From the NCBI GenBank assembly GCA_900544975.1, contig UQXI01000015.1, positions 1 to 55,377 on the forward strand: a stretch of DNA of 55,377 bases, read 5' to 3'. The stretch is from an uncultured Eubacteriales bacterium. GTDB taxonomy: Bacteria > Bacillota > Clostridia > Oscillospirales > Oscillospiraceae. The notes beneath the pieces are model-generated. The model had not been told where the DNA came from, did not search any database, and saw only the letters and a list, made by a program, of their open reading frames with translations. Made by a program: the position numbers and the translations under genes. Positions 40,843 through 50,200 of this stretch are shown piece after piece. Each line of letters begins with the position of its first letter. Position 1 is the first letter of the stretch.

Positions 40843-42839
40843 TCCCCCAAAACTTCCCGGATCATCTCCAGATCTGCCACCTGGGGCACGGTGATGTGAT
40901 CCGTCTCTTTGAACTGCTCGTTGTACAGGCCCACTGCCTCCAGGGCGTTCTCATTCCGGGCCCAGGCACGGCGGGACACACCCACCATGGTATCCCAGGG
41001 CATGGCCATGCGCAAAATGGTATCCACCCGCTCCGAACCATCCAACACCATGCCGAAGCCGCCGTTGATGGCCTTGCCAATGCCCACGCCGCCGCCGTTG
41101 TGCAGCGCCACCAGGCTCATACCCCGGGCGCAGTTACCGGCGTAGCACTGGACCGCCATATCGGCCATGATGTTGGAGCCGTCTTTGATGTTGGAGGTCT
41201 CCCGGAAGGGGGAGTCGGTGCCGCCGGTGTCGTGATGATCCCGGCCCAGCATGATGGGGCCCACCTCACCGTTGCGGACCATTTCGTTGAACTTCAGGGC
41301 AATCTTCATCCGGCCCAGGGCGTCCTGGTACAGGATGCGGCACTGGGTGCCCACCACCAGCTTGTTTTTCTTGGCGTCCCGGACCCAGACGTAGTTGTCC
41401 CGGTCCTGATAGCGCCGGTTGGGATCGATGCAGCTCATAGCGGCGGCGTCGGTTTTGTCCAAATCCTCGGGCTTCCCAGACAGGCAGCACCAGCGGAAGG
41501 GGCCGTAGCCGTAGTCGAACAGCTGGGGACCCAGAATGTCCTCCACATAGGAGGGGAACACGAAGCCCTCCAGATCGTTCTCCCCGTTTTTGCAAACCTC
41601 CTTCACACCGGCGTCAAAGACGGCCTTGAGGAAGCTGTTGCCATAGTCAAAGAAGTAGGTGCCCCGGTCGTGGAACTTACAAATCATCTCATAGTGATGG
41701 GCTAGGGTTTTGTCCACCAGGGCACGGAAGCCGGCGGGATCCTCGGCCAGCATCCGGGTCCGCTCCTCAAAGCTCAGGCCCTGGGGGCAGTAGCCGCCGT
41801 CGTAAGGAACGTGGCAGGAGGTCTGATCCGACAGCAGATCGATGGTCACGTTCTGGTCGTACAGATACTCCAGCAGGTCCACAACGTTGCCGTGGTAAGC
41901 AATGGCGCAGGGCTCTTTGGCCGCCAGCTTTTCCCTGGCCATAGCCAGGGCCTCGGGCAGGCTGTCCGTGACCTTGCTCACCCAGCCCTGAGAGTACCGG
42001 GTCTGGATCCGGGACATATCCACCTCGGCAATGAGGGCCACAGCCCCGGCGATCTCCGCCGCCTTGCCCTGGGCGCCGCTCATGCCGCCCAGGCCGGAGG
42101 TGACGTATAGCCGCCCGGCCAGATCCTGGTCCTTGGGGATGCCCAGCACCAGGCGGCCCGCATTCAGCAGGGTGTTGAAGGTGCCGTGGACGATGCCCTG
42201 AGGGCCGATGTACATCCAACCGCCGGCGGTCATCTGGCCGTAGTTGGCCACGCCCATGGCGGCGGCCCGGTTGAAGCCCGCCAGATTGTCAAATTCGCCC
42301 ACCATGAGGCCGTTGGTAATGATCACCCGGGGGGCCATTTTGTGGCTGCGGAAGAGGCCCAGGGGGTGACCGGACATCACCACCAGGGTCTGCTCGTCCG
42401 TCAGGGCTTCCAAATATTTCTTAATCAGGCGATACTGCATCCAGTTTTGGCACACCTGGCCGGTCTCGCCGTAGGTCACCAGCTCATAGGGATACAGGGC
42501 CACATCAAAGTCCAGGTTGTTGTCAATCATCACCTGGAAGGCCTTGCCCTCGGTGCAGTTGCTCTTATATTCGTCAATGGGCTTGCCGTGGATGGCCCCG
42601 GCGGGACGGAAGCGGTAGCCGTAGATCCGGCCGTGCTCCTCCAGCTCCTGGGCAAACTCCTTGGCCATGGCCCGGTGGTGCTCCTGCGGGATGTAACGCA
42701 GGGCGTTGGCAATGGCCAGCTCCCGGTCGTGCTCACTCAGCTTGGACTCCCGCCGGGGAGCCCGGCGGATGCCGGGGACAAAGGCGGGATATTCCGGCAG
42801 GTCCCGGTCCAGCTCAAAAATTTTCGCATTCAAATCCAT
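40839..42839 (-). CDS. hutU: Urocanate hydratase, long form
   Basis: A 666-residue NAD-dependent enzyme that hydrates urocanate to imidazolonepropionate. The family's NAD and active-site segments are seen: GGWMYIGPQGIVHGT, TSGLGGMSGAQGKA, CGLS-type region replaced by CCLSGKPEDL, NGGGVGIGKAINGGFGMVLDG, and DHHDTGGTDSPFRET. The usual bacterial protein is about 555 residues; the extra length lies in an N-terminal extension (APRRESKLSEHDRELAIANA region) and internal insertions. Long forms are known in anaerobic Firmicutes. TAGGAGG precedes the ATG. It lies 21 bases after hutH. Confidence 0.94.
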   Translation of the reverse strand: MDLNAKIFELDRDLPEYPAFVPGIRRAPRRESKLSEHDRELAIANALRYIPQEHHRAMAKEFAQELEEHGRIYGYRFRPAGAIHGKPIDEYKSNCTEGKAFQVMIDNNLDFDVALYPYELVTYGETGQVCQNWMQYRLIKKYLEALTDEQTLVVMSGHPLGLFRSHKMAPRVIITNGLMVGEFDNLAGFNRAAAMGVANYGQMTAGGWMYIGPQGIVHGTFNTLLNAGRLVLGIPKDQDLAGRLYVTSGLGGMSGAQGKAAEIAGAVALIAEVDMSRIQTRYSQGWVSKVTDSLPEALAMAREKLAAKEPCAIAYHGNVVDLLEYLYDQNVTIDLLSDQTSCHVPYDGGYCPQGLSFEERTRMLAEDPAGFRALVDKTLAHHYEMICKFHDRGTYFFDYGNSFLKAVFDAGVKEVCKNGENDLEGFVFPSYVEDILGPQLFDYGYGPFRWCCLSGKPEDLDKTDAAAMSCIDPNRRYQDRDNYVWVRDAKKNKLVVGTQCRILYQDALGRMKIALKFNEMVRNGEVGPIMLGRDHHDTGGTDSPFRETSNIKDGSNIMADMAVQCYAGNCARGMSLVALHNGGGVGIGKAINGGFGMVLDGSERVDTILRMAMPWDTMVGVSRRAWARNENALEAVGLYNEQFKETDHITVPQVADLEMIREVLGE

Positions 42840-42860
42840 GGTGTAACCTCCTAAGCGTAT

Positions 42861-44393
42861 TTACAGCTCAATTTCCCCGGCGGCCTCTTCCACAGCGCGG
42901 AGCAGGCTGCCATCTTGGATGACTGCCTCGCAGCGGTTGATGTCCTCGTACAGGGGCCGGTCATCCTCCAATGTGTCGCAGACGGCGCGAATGGCCCGGT
43001 AGGCCGGAGCCGTGCCCTTGCCCAGCTTCTCCTGGCCGCCCAGCAGATCCACCGCCTGGCAGGCGCACATCAGCTCCATAGCCAGCACCCGGCGGACATT
43101 CCCCAAAATCTCCGCAGCCTTCCGGGCGGCAATGGTGCCCATGCTCACATGGTCCTCCTGGCCGGCAGAAGAGGGAATGCTGTCCACGCTGGCGGGATGG
43201 GCCAGCACCTTATTCTCCGACACCAGGGCGGCGGCGGAATACTGCACAATCATAAAGCCGGAGTTGAGGCCGCCCTTCTTCACCAGGAAGGCGGGGAAGT
43301 TGCCAATGTTGGGATTCACCAGCCGCTCCAGCCGCCGCTCAGAGATATTGGCCAGCTCCGACAGGGCAATGCCCAGGAAGTCAAAGGCCAGGGCCATGGG
43401 CTGACCGTGGAAGTTGCCGCCGGAGATGCCCTCCATGGTCTCTTTGAAGATGATGGGATTGTCGGTGACGGCATTCATCTCAATTTCCACTTTAGACTTG
43501 ACATAGTTGATGGCGTCCTGGCTGGCCCCGTGGACCTGGGGCACGCAACGCAGGGAATAGCCGTCCTGCACCCGGACCTCTCCTTGGCAGGTCACGTTGC
43601 CGCTGCCCAGGAGCAAATTGCGCAGGTTGGCGGCCGTCTTCATCTGGCCGTCGTGAGGACGGACGGCATGGACCCGGGGATCCAGCGCGTCTTTCACACC
43701 CCGGTTGGCCTCAAAGCTCATGGCGGCGGCAATGTCCGCCGTCTTCATCAGGCGGATGGCGTCATAGACCGCCAGAGCGCCCACAGAGGTCATGGCCTGG
43801 GTGCCGTTGATGAGGGCCAGGCCCTCCTTTGCCACCAGCTCCACCGTGGGAATCCCAGCCCGCGCCATGGCCACATCGCCGGGGAGGACCTCCCCCTCAT
43901 ACTCCGCCTGACCCAGGCCCAGCATGGGCAGCACCATGTGAGACAGCGGCGCCAAATCGCCGCTGGCGCCCAGAGAGCCCTTCTGCGGGATCACCGGCGT
44001 CACACCCCGGTTCAGCATAGCCACCAAGGTCTCCACCAGCTCCAGCCGGGTACCGGAGAAGCCCTTGGCCAGGTTATTCACACGCAGGAGCATGATGCCC
44101 CGGGCCACATCCCGGGGGAAGGGTTCGCCAGCTCCCACGGCGTGGGTCACAATCAAGTTTCTCTGGAGCTGCTTGCATTCGTCCTGGGTAATGGTCACAT
44201 CGCTGAACTTTCCAAAGCCGGTGGTAATTCCGTACACCACGGCAGCCTCATCCACCAGCATGTCCACCACCTGGCGGGACTCCAAAATGCGCTGCTTCGC
44301 CTCAGGGGAAAGGGCCACCGGGGCATTCTCCCGGCAAACCGCTGCCAGCTCCTCCAAGGTCAGTGTATGGCCTGTAATCAGAATATTTTCCAT
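42861..44393 (-). CDS. hutH: Histidine ammonia-lyase
   Basis: A 510-residue enzyme that deaminates histidine to urocanate. The Ala143-Ser144-Gly145 triad in GSLGASGDLAPLSHM forms the MIO cofactor; YGITTGFGKF, the NGTQAM segment and QDAYSLRC-like QDGYSLRC are in place. GGGAGG precedes the start. First gene of the minus-strand cluster hutH-hutU-hutI-ftcD-fchA; a promoter and a structured leader lie upstream. No HutP-like regulator or histidine transporter is seen in the window. Confidence 0.97.
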   Translation of the reverse strand: MENILITGHTLTLEELAAVCRENAPVALSPEAKQRILESRQVVDMLVDEAAVVYGITTGFGKFSDVTITQDECKQLQRNLIVTHAVGAGEPFPRDVARGIMLLRVNNLAKGFSGTRLELVETLVAMLNRGVTPVIPQKGSLGASGDLAPLSHMVLPMLGLGQAEYEGEVLPGDVAMARAGIPTVELVAKEGLALINGTQAMTSVGALAVYDAIRLMKTADIAAAMSFEANRGVKDALDPRVHAVRPHDGQMKTAANLRNLLLGSGNVTCQGEVRVQDGYSLRCVPQVHGASQDAINYVKSKVEIEMNAVTDNPIIFKETMEGISGGNFHGQPMALAFDFLGIALSELANISERRLERLVNPNIGNFPAFLVKKGGLNSGFMIVQYSAAALVSENKVLAHPASVDSIPSSAGQEDHVSMGTIAARKAAEILGNVRRVLAMELMCACQAVDLLGGQEKLGKGTAPAYRAIRAVCDTLEDDRPLYEDINRCEAVIQDGSLLRAVEEAAGEIEL

Positions 44394-44419
44394 GCTTCAG
44401 CCTCCCTGTAAATTTGCGC

Positions 44420-44464
44420 CTCCGGAGGGTCCGGAGAAGCGCCGGTCAAACATCCGTCCGGCGC
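44420..44464 (-). promoter_or_regulatory. Two hairpins in the hutH leader
   Basis: Read on the minus strand: GCGCCGG-N12-CCGGCGC (44464-44439), then CTCCGGA-CCC-TCCGGAG (44436-44420). Both lie between the predicted start of transcription (about 44476) and the ribosome site. There is no T-tract, so not a simple terminator. Confidence 0.55.
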
Positions 44465-44482
44465 CCCATGCGCTATGTGATA

Positions 44483-44510
44483 ATTGTATACGATTTTCCG
44501 AAAAAATCAA
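44483..44510 (-). promoter_or_regulatory. Promoter of the hut cluster
   Basis: On the minus strand TTGATT (44510-44505), 16-base spacer, TACAAT (44488-44483). Confidence 0.65.
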
Positions 44511-44598
44511 TTCCCTTTTGGTGAAATTCTCCGGCAAACCCGGTATTTTTTCGAATTTCTGCTAGTTTATTTGGGTAAGCCGGTACAGAATTACCCCA

Positions 44599-44626
44599 TT
44601 TTTATGCATCGTTATTTGCATAAAAA
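44599..44626. repeat. Inverted repeat upstream of hut promoter
   Basis: Perfect 9-bp arms TTTTTATGC and GCATAAAAA, about 90 bases upstream of the -35 box. Possible regulator site or terminator stem. Confidence 0.5.
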
Positions 44627-44734
44627 TCCGTATGCACTCCACCTCTTTGGGGAAAAACCAGCAAAAAGCGAGAAAAAATGCCGCCCGGGCTGTATGGGCG
44701 TGCCGCCCCTGGGAGCATGGGTTTGATATTCATT

Positions 44735-44838
44735 GCGGGGGACCTGTTGGTCTACCTGTCTAGATATTACGAATTCGCCGAAAATGGGCTAAAACCGCAA
44801 GATGTTTCCGCCGGGCGGACACATGGGTCCGCCCCTAC
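44735..44838 (+). repeat. Dispersed MITE-like element, copy 7
   Basis: Right end GGCGGACACATGGGTCCG then CCCCTAC intact, left end degenerate; core TTACGAATTCGCCGAAAATG. Confidence 0.75.
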
Positions 44839-44969
44839 GGCAAATAATGCGGATGGGCTGGAATGGTCTGACCTATTTTTTCATTTTAATGCCACATATT
44901 CAGTTGAAAAATTGCGATTCTTACGAAAAAATCGAAGAATCTGTTCATGCACTGTGTCAGGACATCCTC

Positions 44970-45055
44970 GTAGGGGCGGACCCATGTGTCCGCCTGTGGT
45001 AGGCACTACAAATTCGCACAAATGAGCGGAAACCCCAGGGTACTTTCAGCGGTTA
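44970..45055 (+). repeat. Dispersed MITE-like element, copy 8 (truncated)
   Basis: Left end GTAGGGGCGGACCCATGTG intact, core GTAGGCACTACAAATTCGC. The right end is lost next to the DUF255 gene's stop. Confidence 0.7.
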
Positions 45056-45082
45056 CAACCAAGGCAAGAATCGCATCTGCCC

Positions 45083-47098
45083 TCACCCATTCCCACGGGG
45101 GCGGTCCTCCAAAGGAAGCCGGTCAAAGTCCCGGGTGGGAGCCTGGCAGGCGCCGTTTTCGCAGAGGTAGTACACCGCCCCCTGTTCCGGTACCGGATAA
45201 GACGCCGTAAAGGGGGCGCACCGGGCCAGCTGGGCCTCGTTCTCCGCCGTCTTGACCAGAACGGACAGATCCTCTCCGCCCTTCGTCTGGAGATAACCCT
45301 CCAGTTCCCGGGGAAGGCCCTCCCGCGATGCGCAGACCAGCTCCCTGTGGGGCGAAAGGGCCTTTGCCACCGCCAACAGGCCGAAGCTGCTCTGGATGGG
45401 ATGCTCTGCCGCCGCTCCGGCCAGGAAGCGAAGCTGCCTGCGGGCCGCCTCCCGCCAGCGCACCTCCCCGGTGAGGTCTGCCAGAGCCTGCAGGGCCATG
45501 GCCGCCGCCGAATTCCCGGAGGGAATGGCCCCGTCATAGGTCTCCTTGGGCCGGGCAATGAGCCGCTCTCCATCTCTGGGCGTGATGAAATAGCCGCCCC
45601 GGTCCCGATCCTCAAACAGGTCCACCATTTGATCTGCACGGAACACGGCCTCCTCCAGGTAGGCGGCGTCAAAGCTGGCCCGGTACAGCTCCAGAAGCGC
45701 CAGGGTGTAGACGGCGTAATCCTCCAGCTGCCCCTTGTGGGCCGCCTCACCGGCCCGGTAACGCAGGTACAGGCGGTCGCAGTCATCCGTCATCCGGGTT
45801 CGGATCAGCCGGTGCGCCCGACACGCCGCCTCCAGATAGCGCCTGTCCAGAATCCGAGCACGGGCCAGGGCCAGGATGGTCCAGGCATTCCAGGACAGCA
45901 GCACCTTGTCGTCCAAGTGAAGCCGGGTTCGTCCCCGGCGGTAGCGGGCCAGCCGCTGTAAACGGGGATCCCCCGCCTGCCAGGGTCCTTCTCTCTGCCC
46001 AATGCGGTTCGGAATGCTCTTTCCCTCAAAATTTCCGGCAGATGTGACGCCATAGCGTTGGCAAAACGCCGTGCCGTCTGCCTCCCCCAGGACCGTTCGG
46101 ATTTCCTCCGGGGTGAAGGCGTAGTATTTCCCCTCCTCCCCTTCGCTGTCCGCATCCTGGCCGCAGAAGAAGCCCCCCTCCTCGCCTGTGAGCTCCGACA
46201 GGATATAATCCGCCGTCCGGCGAGCCGTGTCCCCATCCTGGGTGCTGCCGGTGACCCGGTAAGCTTGCAGGTAGGCCAGAAGCAGCAGGGCGTTGTCATA
46301 CAGCATCTTTTCAAAGTGGGGAATCAACCATTTCCGGTCGGTGGAGTACCTGGAAAAGCCGCCGGCAATCTGGTCCTGAATCCCGCCCCGGGCCATGGCG
46401 TCCAGGGTATGCTCCACCATCACCAGGGCCTCCGGCGCATCCTCCGCCTGGGCATACCACAGGAGAAACAGCAAATGGTGCGGCGTCGGAAATTTGGGTG
46501 CCTCCCCAAAACCGCCCCACATTGGGTCATAACGCGCCCGGAACTGGCCATAGGCCTGGTGCAGCAGGTCCCAGCCCGGCTCTGCCTCTTGGGGATCCTC
46601 CTCCCGGCTCAGGAGCTCCGCCACCCGGCTGCCGGTCTCCAGGAGCGCCTCACGGTCCTGCCTCCACAGCCCGGCTGCCCGCTCCAGAAGCTCCAGCAGA
46701 CCCAGGTGTCTGGCGTCCCCACGCTTGGGCAAATACGTCCCGGCAAAGAAAGGCTTTTGCTCCGGCGTCATCAGAATCGTAAGCGGCCAGCCGCCGGAGC
46801 CGGTGAATGCCTGACAAACCGCCATATACACGGCGTCCACATCCGGCCGCTCCTCCCGGTCCACCTTGACGCTGATGAAATCCCGGTTGAGCGCCTCTGC
46901 CACCTCTTCATCCGCAAAGGACTCCCGGGCCATCACATGGCACCAGTGACAGGTGGAATAGCCGATGCTCAAAAATACCGGCTTATCCTCCTGCCGCGCC
47001 TGGGAAAACGCCTCCTCACACCAGGGATACCAGTCCACCGGATTGTCCCCATGCTGTAGCAAATAGGGGGATTGTTCTTGACGCAAACGATTGGCCAT
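45083..47098 (-). CDS. DUF255 / YyaL-type thioredoxin-domain protein
   Basis: A 671-residue protein of the widespread YyaL/SSP411 family. The N-terminal thioredoxin-like domain (about 1-165) is clear: NRLRQEQSPYLLQH, NPVDWYPW, the CHWCHVM motif, DREERPD and GGWPLTILMTP. The remainder is the alpha/alpha-barrel part seen in these proteins, with GGFSRYSTDRKWLIPHFEKM, FFCGQDADSEGEEGKYY and SGNSAAAMAL without joining. The biochemical role of the family is not settled. AAGGAGG precedes ATG 47098, preferred over an ATG at 47116. No signal peptide, so cytoplasmic. Monocistronic as far as can be seen; no convincing promoter found. Confidence 0.92.
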   Translation of the reverse strand: MANRLRQEQSPYLLQHGDNPVDWYPWCEEAFSQARQEDKPVFLSIGYSTCHWCHVMARESFADEEVAEALNRDFISVKVDREERPDVDAVYMAVCQAFTGSGGWPLTILMTPEQKPFFAGTYLPKRGDARHLGLLELLERAAGLWRQDREALLETGSRVAELLSREEDPQEAEPGWDLLHQAYGQFRARYDPMWGGFGEAPKFPTPHHLLFLLWYAQAEDAPEALVMVEHTLDAMARGGIQDQIAGGFSRYSTDRKWLIPHFEKMLYDNALLLLAYLQAYRVTGSTQDGDTARRTADYILSELTGEEGGFFCGQDADSEGEEGKYYAFTPEEIRTVLGEADGTAFCQRYGVTSAGNFEGKSIPNRIGQREGPWQAGDPRLQRLARYRRGRTRLHLDDKVLLSWNAWTILALARARILDRRYLEAACRAHRLIRTRMTDDCDRLYLRYRAGEAAHKGQLEDYAVYTLALLELYRASFDAAYLEEAVFRADQMVDLFEDRDRGGYFITPRDGERLIARPKETYDGAIPSGNSAAAMALQALADLTGEVRWREAARRQLRFLAGAAAEHPIQSSFGLLAVAKALSPHRELVCASREGLPRELEGYLQTKGGEDLSVLVKTAENEAQLARCAPFTASYPVPEQGAVYYLCENGACQAPTRDFDRLPLEDRPRGNG

Positions 47099-47209
47099 CC
47101 TCGCGCCTCCTTCCAATTTCTACCACGCTGCCCAAAATTCACAGCCACACCTTGCTCATGATCTGGACAGTTCTTTTTAGACTGCCCAATTTTTTCAACA
47201 TAGATGCAG

Positions 47210-47257
47210 AAAACCCGGCGCGCAGAAAGCCCCAAAGGCTTCTTACGCGCCGGGTTT
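47210..47257 (-). terminator. Terminator of protease P4
   Basis: AAACCCGGCGCG pairs with CGCGCCGGGTTT, with an inner AAGCC/GGCTT stem; on the minus strand it is followed by TCTGCATC. Confidence 0.75.
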
Positions 47258-47275
47258 CGCGTGAAATTGGAATGG

Positions 47276-50200
47276 TTATGCGGGGAACTTCTCCAGGAAA
47301 CGCACCAACACCGTGGCCGCCTGGGCGCGGGTTGCGCCGTTCTGAGGCTTCAGCCAGATGGCGTCGCCACCGGCGATGCCCTGGAAGAGGCCTACGCTTA
47401 CGGCCCAACACATGGCCGCTTCTGCATACTCTGAGGTCTTCTCCCCATCCGGGAAGCGGGACAGATCCCCTTCTACTGCCATGTCATAGCCTTTGTAGTC
47501 GGCATAACGGTACAGAAGCACCGCCATCTGCTCTCTGGTGACAGCTGCATTGGGAAGGAACTTGGTCTTCGTCACACCGCGGACAATTCCGTGCGCGCTG
47601 GCCCAGGTCACCGCGTCAGAATAGTACTGGTTTTCCGCCACATCCTTGAAGGGATGCTCCATACCGGTCACATCGGGGGAACCCTCCATCCGGTACAGAA
47701 TGGTTGCCAGCTGGCCCCGGGTCAGGTTCATCTGGGGTGCAAACCGGGTCTCGGACACACCGATCATCCGTCCGGTCTGCGCCATTTCCTCTACGGCATC
47801 ATAGTACCAAGCGCCTGGCTTCACATCCTCAAACGCGATGGGGAGAGCCGGAATGGTCAGCTCCAGCGTCTCGTTGGTCTCCGGAAGGGTTGCGCCATCC
47901 TGCCGCACCTCCAGGGTCAGGCTGGTGGTCTGGCGGACCTTGGCAGGCACATAGCGGAAGGTGAGTTCCGCCACCACGCCGTTCCTTGCAGCGGCATCTG
48001 CATAGCCCACTGTGAGGGAACCGTCGCCAGCCGCCTGGCTGTGGAGCATGTCGCCATACCGGACATCTTCCAGCTCCAAAAGCGTCTCGTCATAGTTCAC
48101 ACAGAACAGGCCGTTGGTGCTGTCGCTGGCCAGAACGGGTACGGTCACTGTGCAGGCCTCGGGATCAAAGGTCACCTGGCTGTCCGCAGCGCCGCTCTCA
48201 TCCGGCATCAAAATGGCGTTCAGGCCGCCGGTGGGGGCGGATTCCTCCACAGCATCCTCCAAATGCTCCTGCTGGGCGCTGTCAAACCGCATGGTTGCCA
48301 CAGGGGCCGCTTCGGGGGCGGCAGCGTTGGAGGAGACATGCAGCAAAGACGCCGGCCAGATGTCCCGGCCGAAGGTCCCCAGGGCTGTGGATACATAAGT
48401 TGCGGTCAGTTCATCGTATACCAGGCGGTACAGCTCGCTGTACTTCCCGGTAAAGGCAGACAGGTACAGCGCGCCATCGCTGCCCACCACCAGGGAGGAA
48501 TACCCTGCATAGCTGCCGGCAGAGAAGGTCACATGCAGGTCCGTGGGGGTGACGGAGTACAAATAGTCATAAGCCACATACTGGCCGTCACCTGCATCCC
48601 ACACATTGAGCCGCCAGATGTTGCATGTGTTGTCAAACAGATAGACCACTTCACTGTCGGTCTCCACAGTTCCTGCGTAGTAGTCCTCGTAGGTTACCCG
48701 TTCGGTGCCGCCAACTGCCACGCCAACAAAGGGCTTGGCGCCTCGGGGAGACATGGAGTTGTAGGTGGGATGCATGGGGTCCTGGGGCTGTAGGAGCGTG
48801 CTTTCCCGGACGGCGTAGGTTTTGGGGGCGCCCTCCTGGGAGAAGTAATTGCTATAGGCCAGATCCCACAGGGTGTATCTGCCGTATTCCATGGTCTCTT
48901 CCGAGACTGGCTTGCCATTGTGGAGGTCCAACTTGCGCATAATATTGTTCCGGGAATCCAGGAGGTAGAACGCATCCTCTCCCGGGATCTCCGTCACTGC
49001 TTTGGCGTAGTAGTCCATGGCGGCGCCTGCATGCCAAGTGCTGTTGCCACCGGACATGTCCCAGCTGAACCGCATGGTTGCGCCCTGATCATCCATCAGC
49101 ACCCCTTCCAGGGTCACATCCAGGGACCGGACTACCACGGTGCACTCGCCGTACTTCTCTCCATTCAGGCTGGATTTGGCTACGATGGTGGTCTCACCTT
49201 CTCGAACGCCAGTGACGACGCCCTGTTCATCCACCTTAGCAATGCTGGGATCCTTGGAGGAGTACTCCAGGCTCTGATCGGCCAGGGTCCAGGGCATGAC
49301 GTAAGTACGTAGGTTTGCGGTATAGCCAGCAAAGACCTCATATTCGTCTTTTTCGAAGTAAACGCCCTCCACCTCGTAGGTAGGCGCTGCCCAGGAGACG
49401 TCCATGCCTTCCCAGACCGGACAAATCAGGCCATAGACCGGGCTGCCATAGTTCACAGCCAGGTAAGTTCTCACCACCTGCTTATCCTGCACATTCATCT
49501 CGTAGTAGCCATACTGGTCAGAACCGTAGGGCTGCCCGTTGTACATGTACACGCTCCGGGCTACCCAGCAAAGGAGCTGCCTGGTGGCATCAAACTCCAT
49601 GGTTTGCAGGCTATGGGTCACGTAGGCGCCGGTATCCGCTGTGCACAGATACTCTGGCGCGTTTACACTGTCCAGGGTAAAGGCGTATACCTCATAAGTC
49701 CCCAGCTTGGCGCAGTAGAACGTGCCGTTGGGATCACAGGCCAGGGTATTGGTAAAGCCCACATCCCCGCCAATCTGGCCGAGCTCCGTCACCGCGCCTG
49801 TGAGCTTGTGGATGGATACCAGGAGGCCCTCTTCCGTTACGCCATACAGCATCCCATCCACATCGTTATACGCCATGTCAGTCAGCACGTAGCCCAAACG
49901 GCAGATGTAAGAAGTATCCTCCAGATCGTCTGCGGGAGCCACATAGAAGCAGCCCATGTCATCCGAGAGGAAGGCATACTGCCCCACGGCAGTGGCCGCG
50001 TAGACGTTCACCTTACTGAAAGACCAGGTGTCCTGATTGAGGACCTCTCTGCCACCATAGGGACTTTCCGCCCAAGTGAACTTCTGCCAATCCCCGCGTA
50101 CCGGACTGAAGCCTATGAGACCCGGCAGGGGCTCCGGCTCGCCAATGATCTCTTTCAGACGATACGTTGCGAAGTTTGCCGCATAGTCCGCCGTCTGGAT

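Larger units (their letters stand above)
44394..45082. other. Control region of hut cluster plus repeats
   Basis: Holds the hutH leader and promoter, an AT-rich stretch with the inverted repeat TTTTTATGC/GCATAAAAA at 44599-44626 (10-base loop), then two dispersed elements. No gene. Confidence 0.65.

Noticed and set aside
40021..40899. Plus-strand ORFs opposite hutI, hutU and hutH (for example 42915-44411)
   Set aside because: Shadows of well-identified minus-strand enzymes, with no motifs or start signals.
44678..45025. ORF reading RGGPMCPPVVGTT and similar frames at 32131, 39151-39688 and 34702
   Set aside because: These are translations of the dispersed inverted-end elements and recur wherever the element occurs; no ribosome sites.
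47166..47195. Hairpin GGACAGT/ACTGCCC followed by ATTTTTT as a plus-strand terminator
   Set aside because: No plus-strand gene ends there; one mismatch in the stem. It may be part of the P4 terminator region but cannot be assigned.
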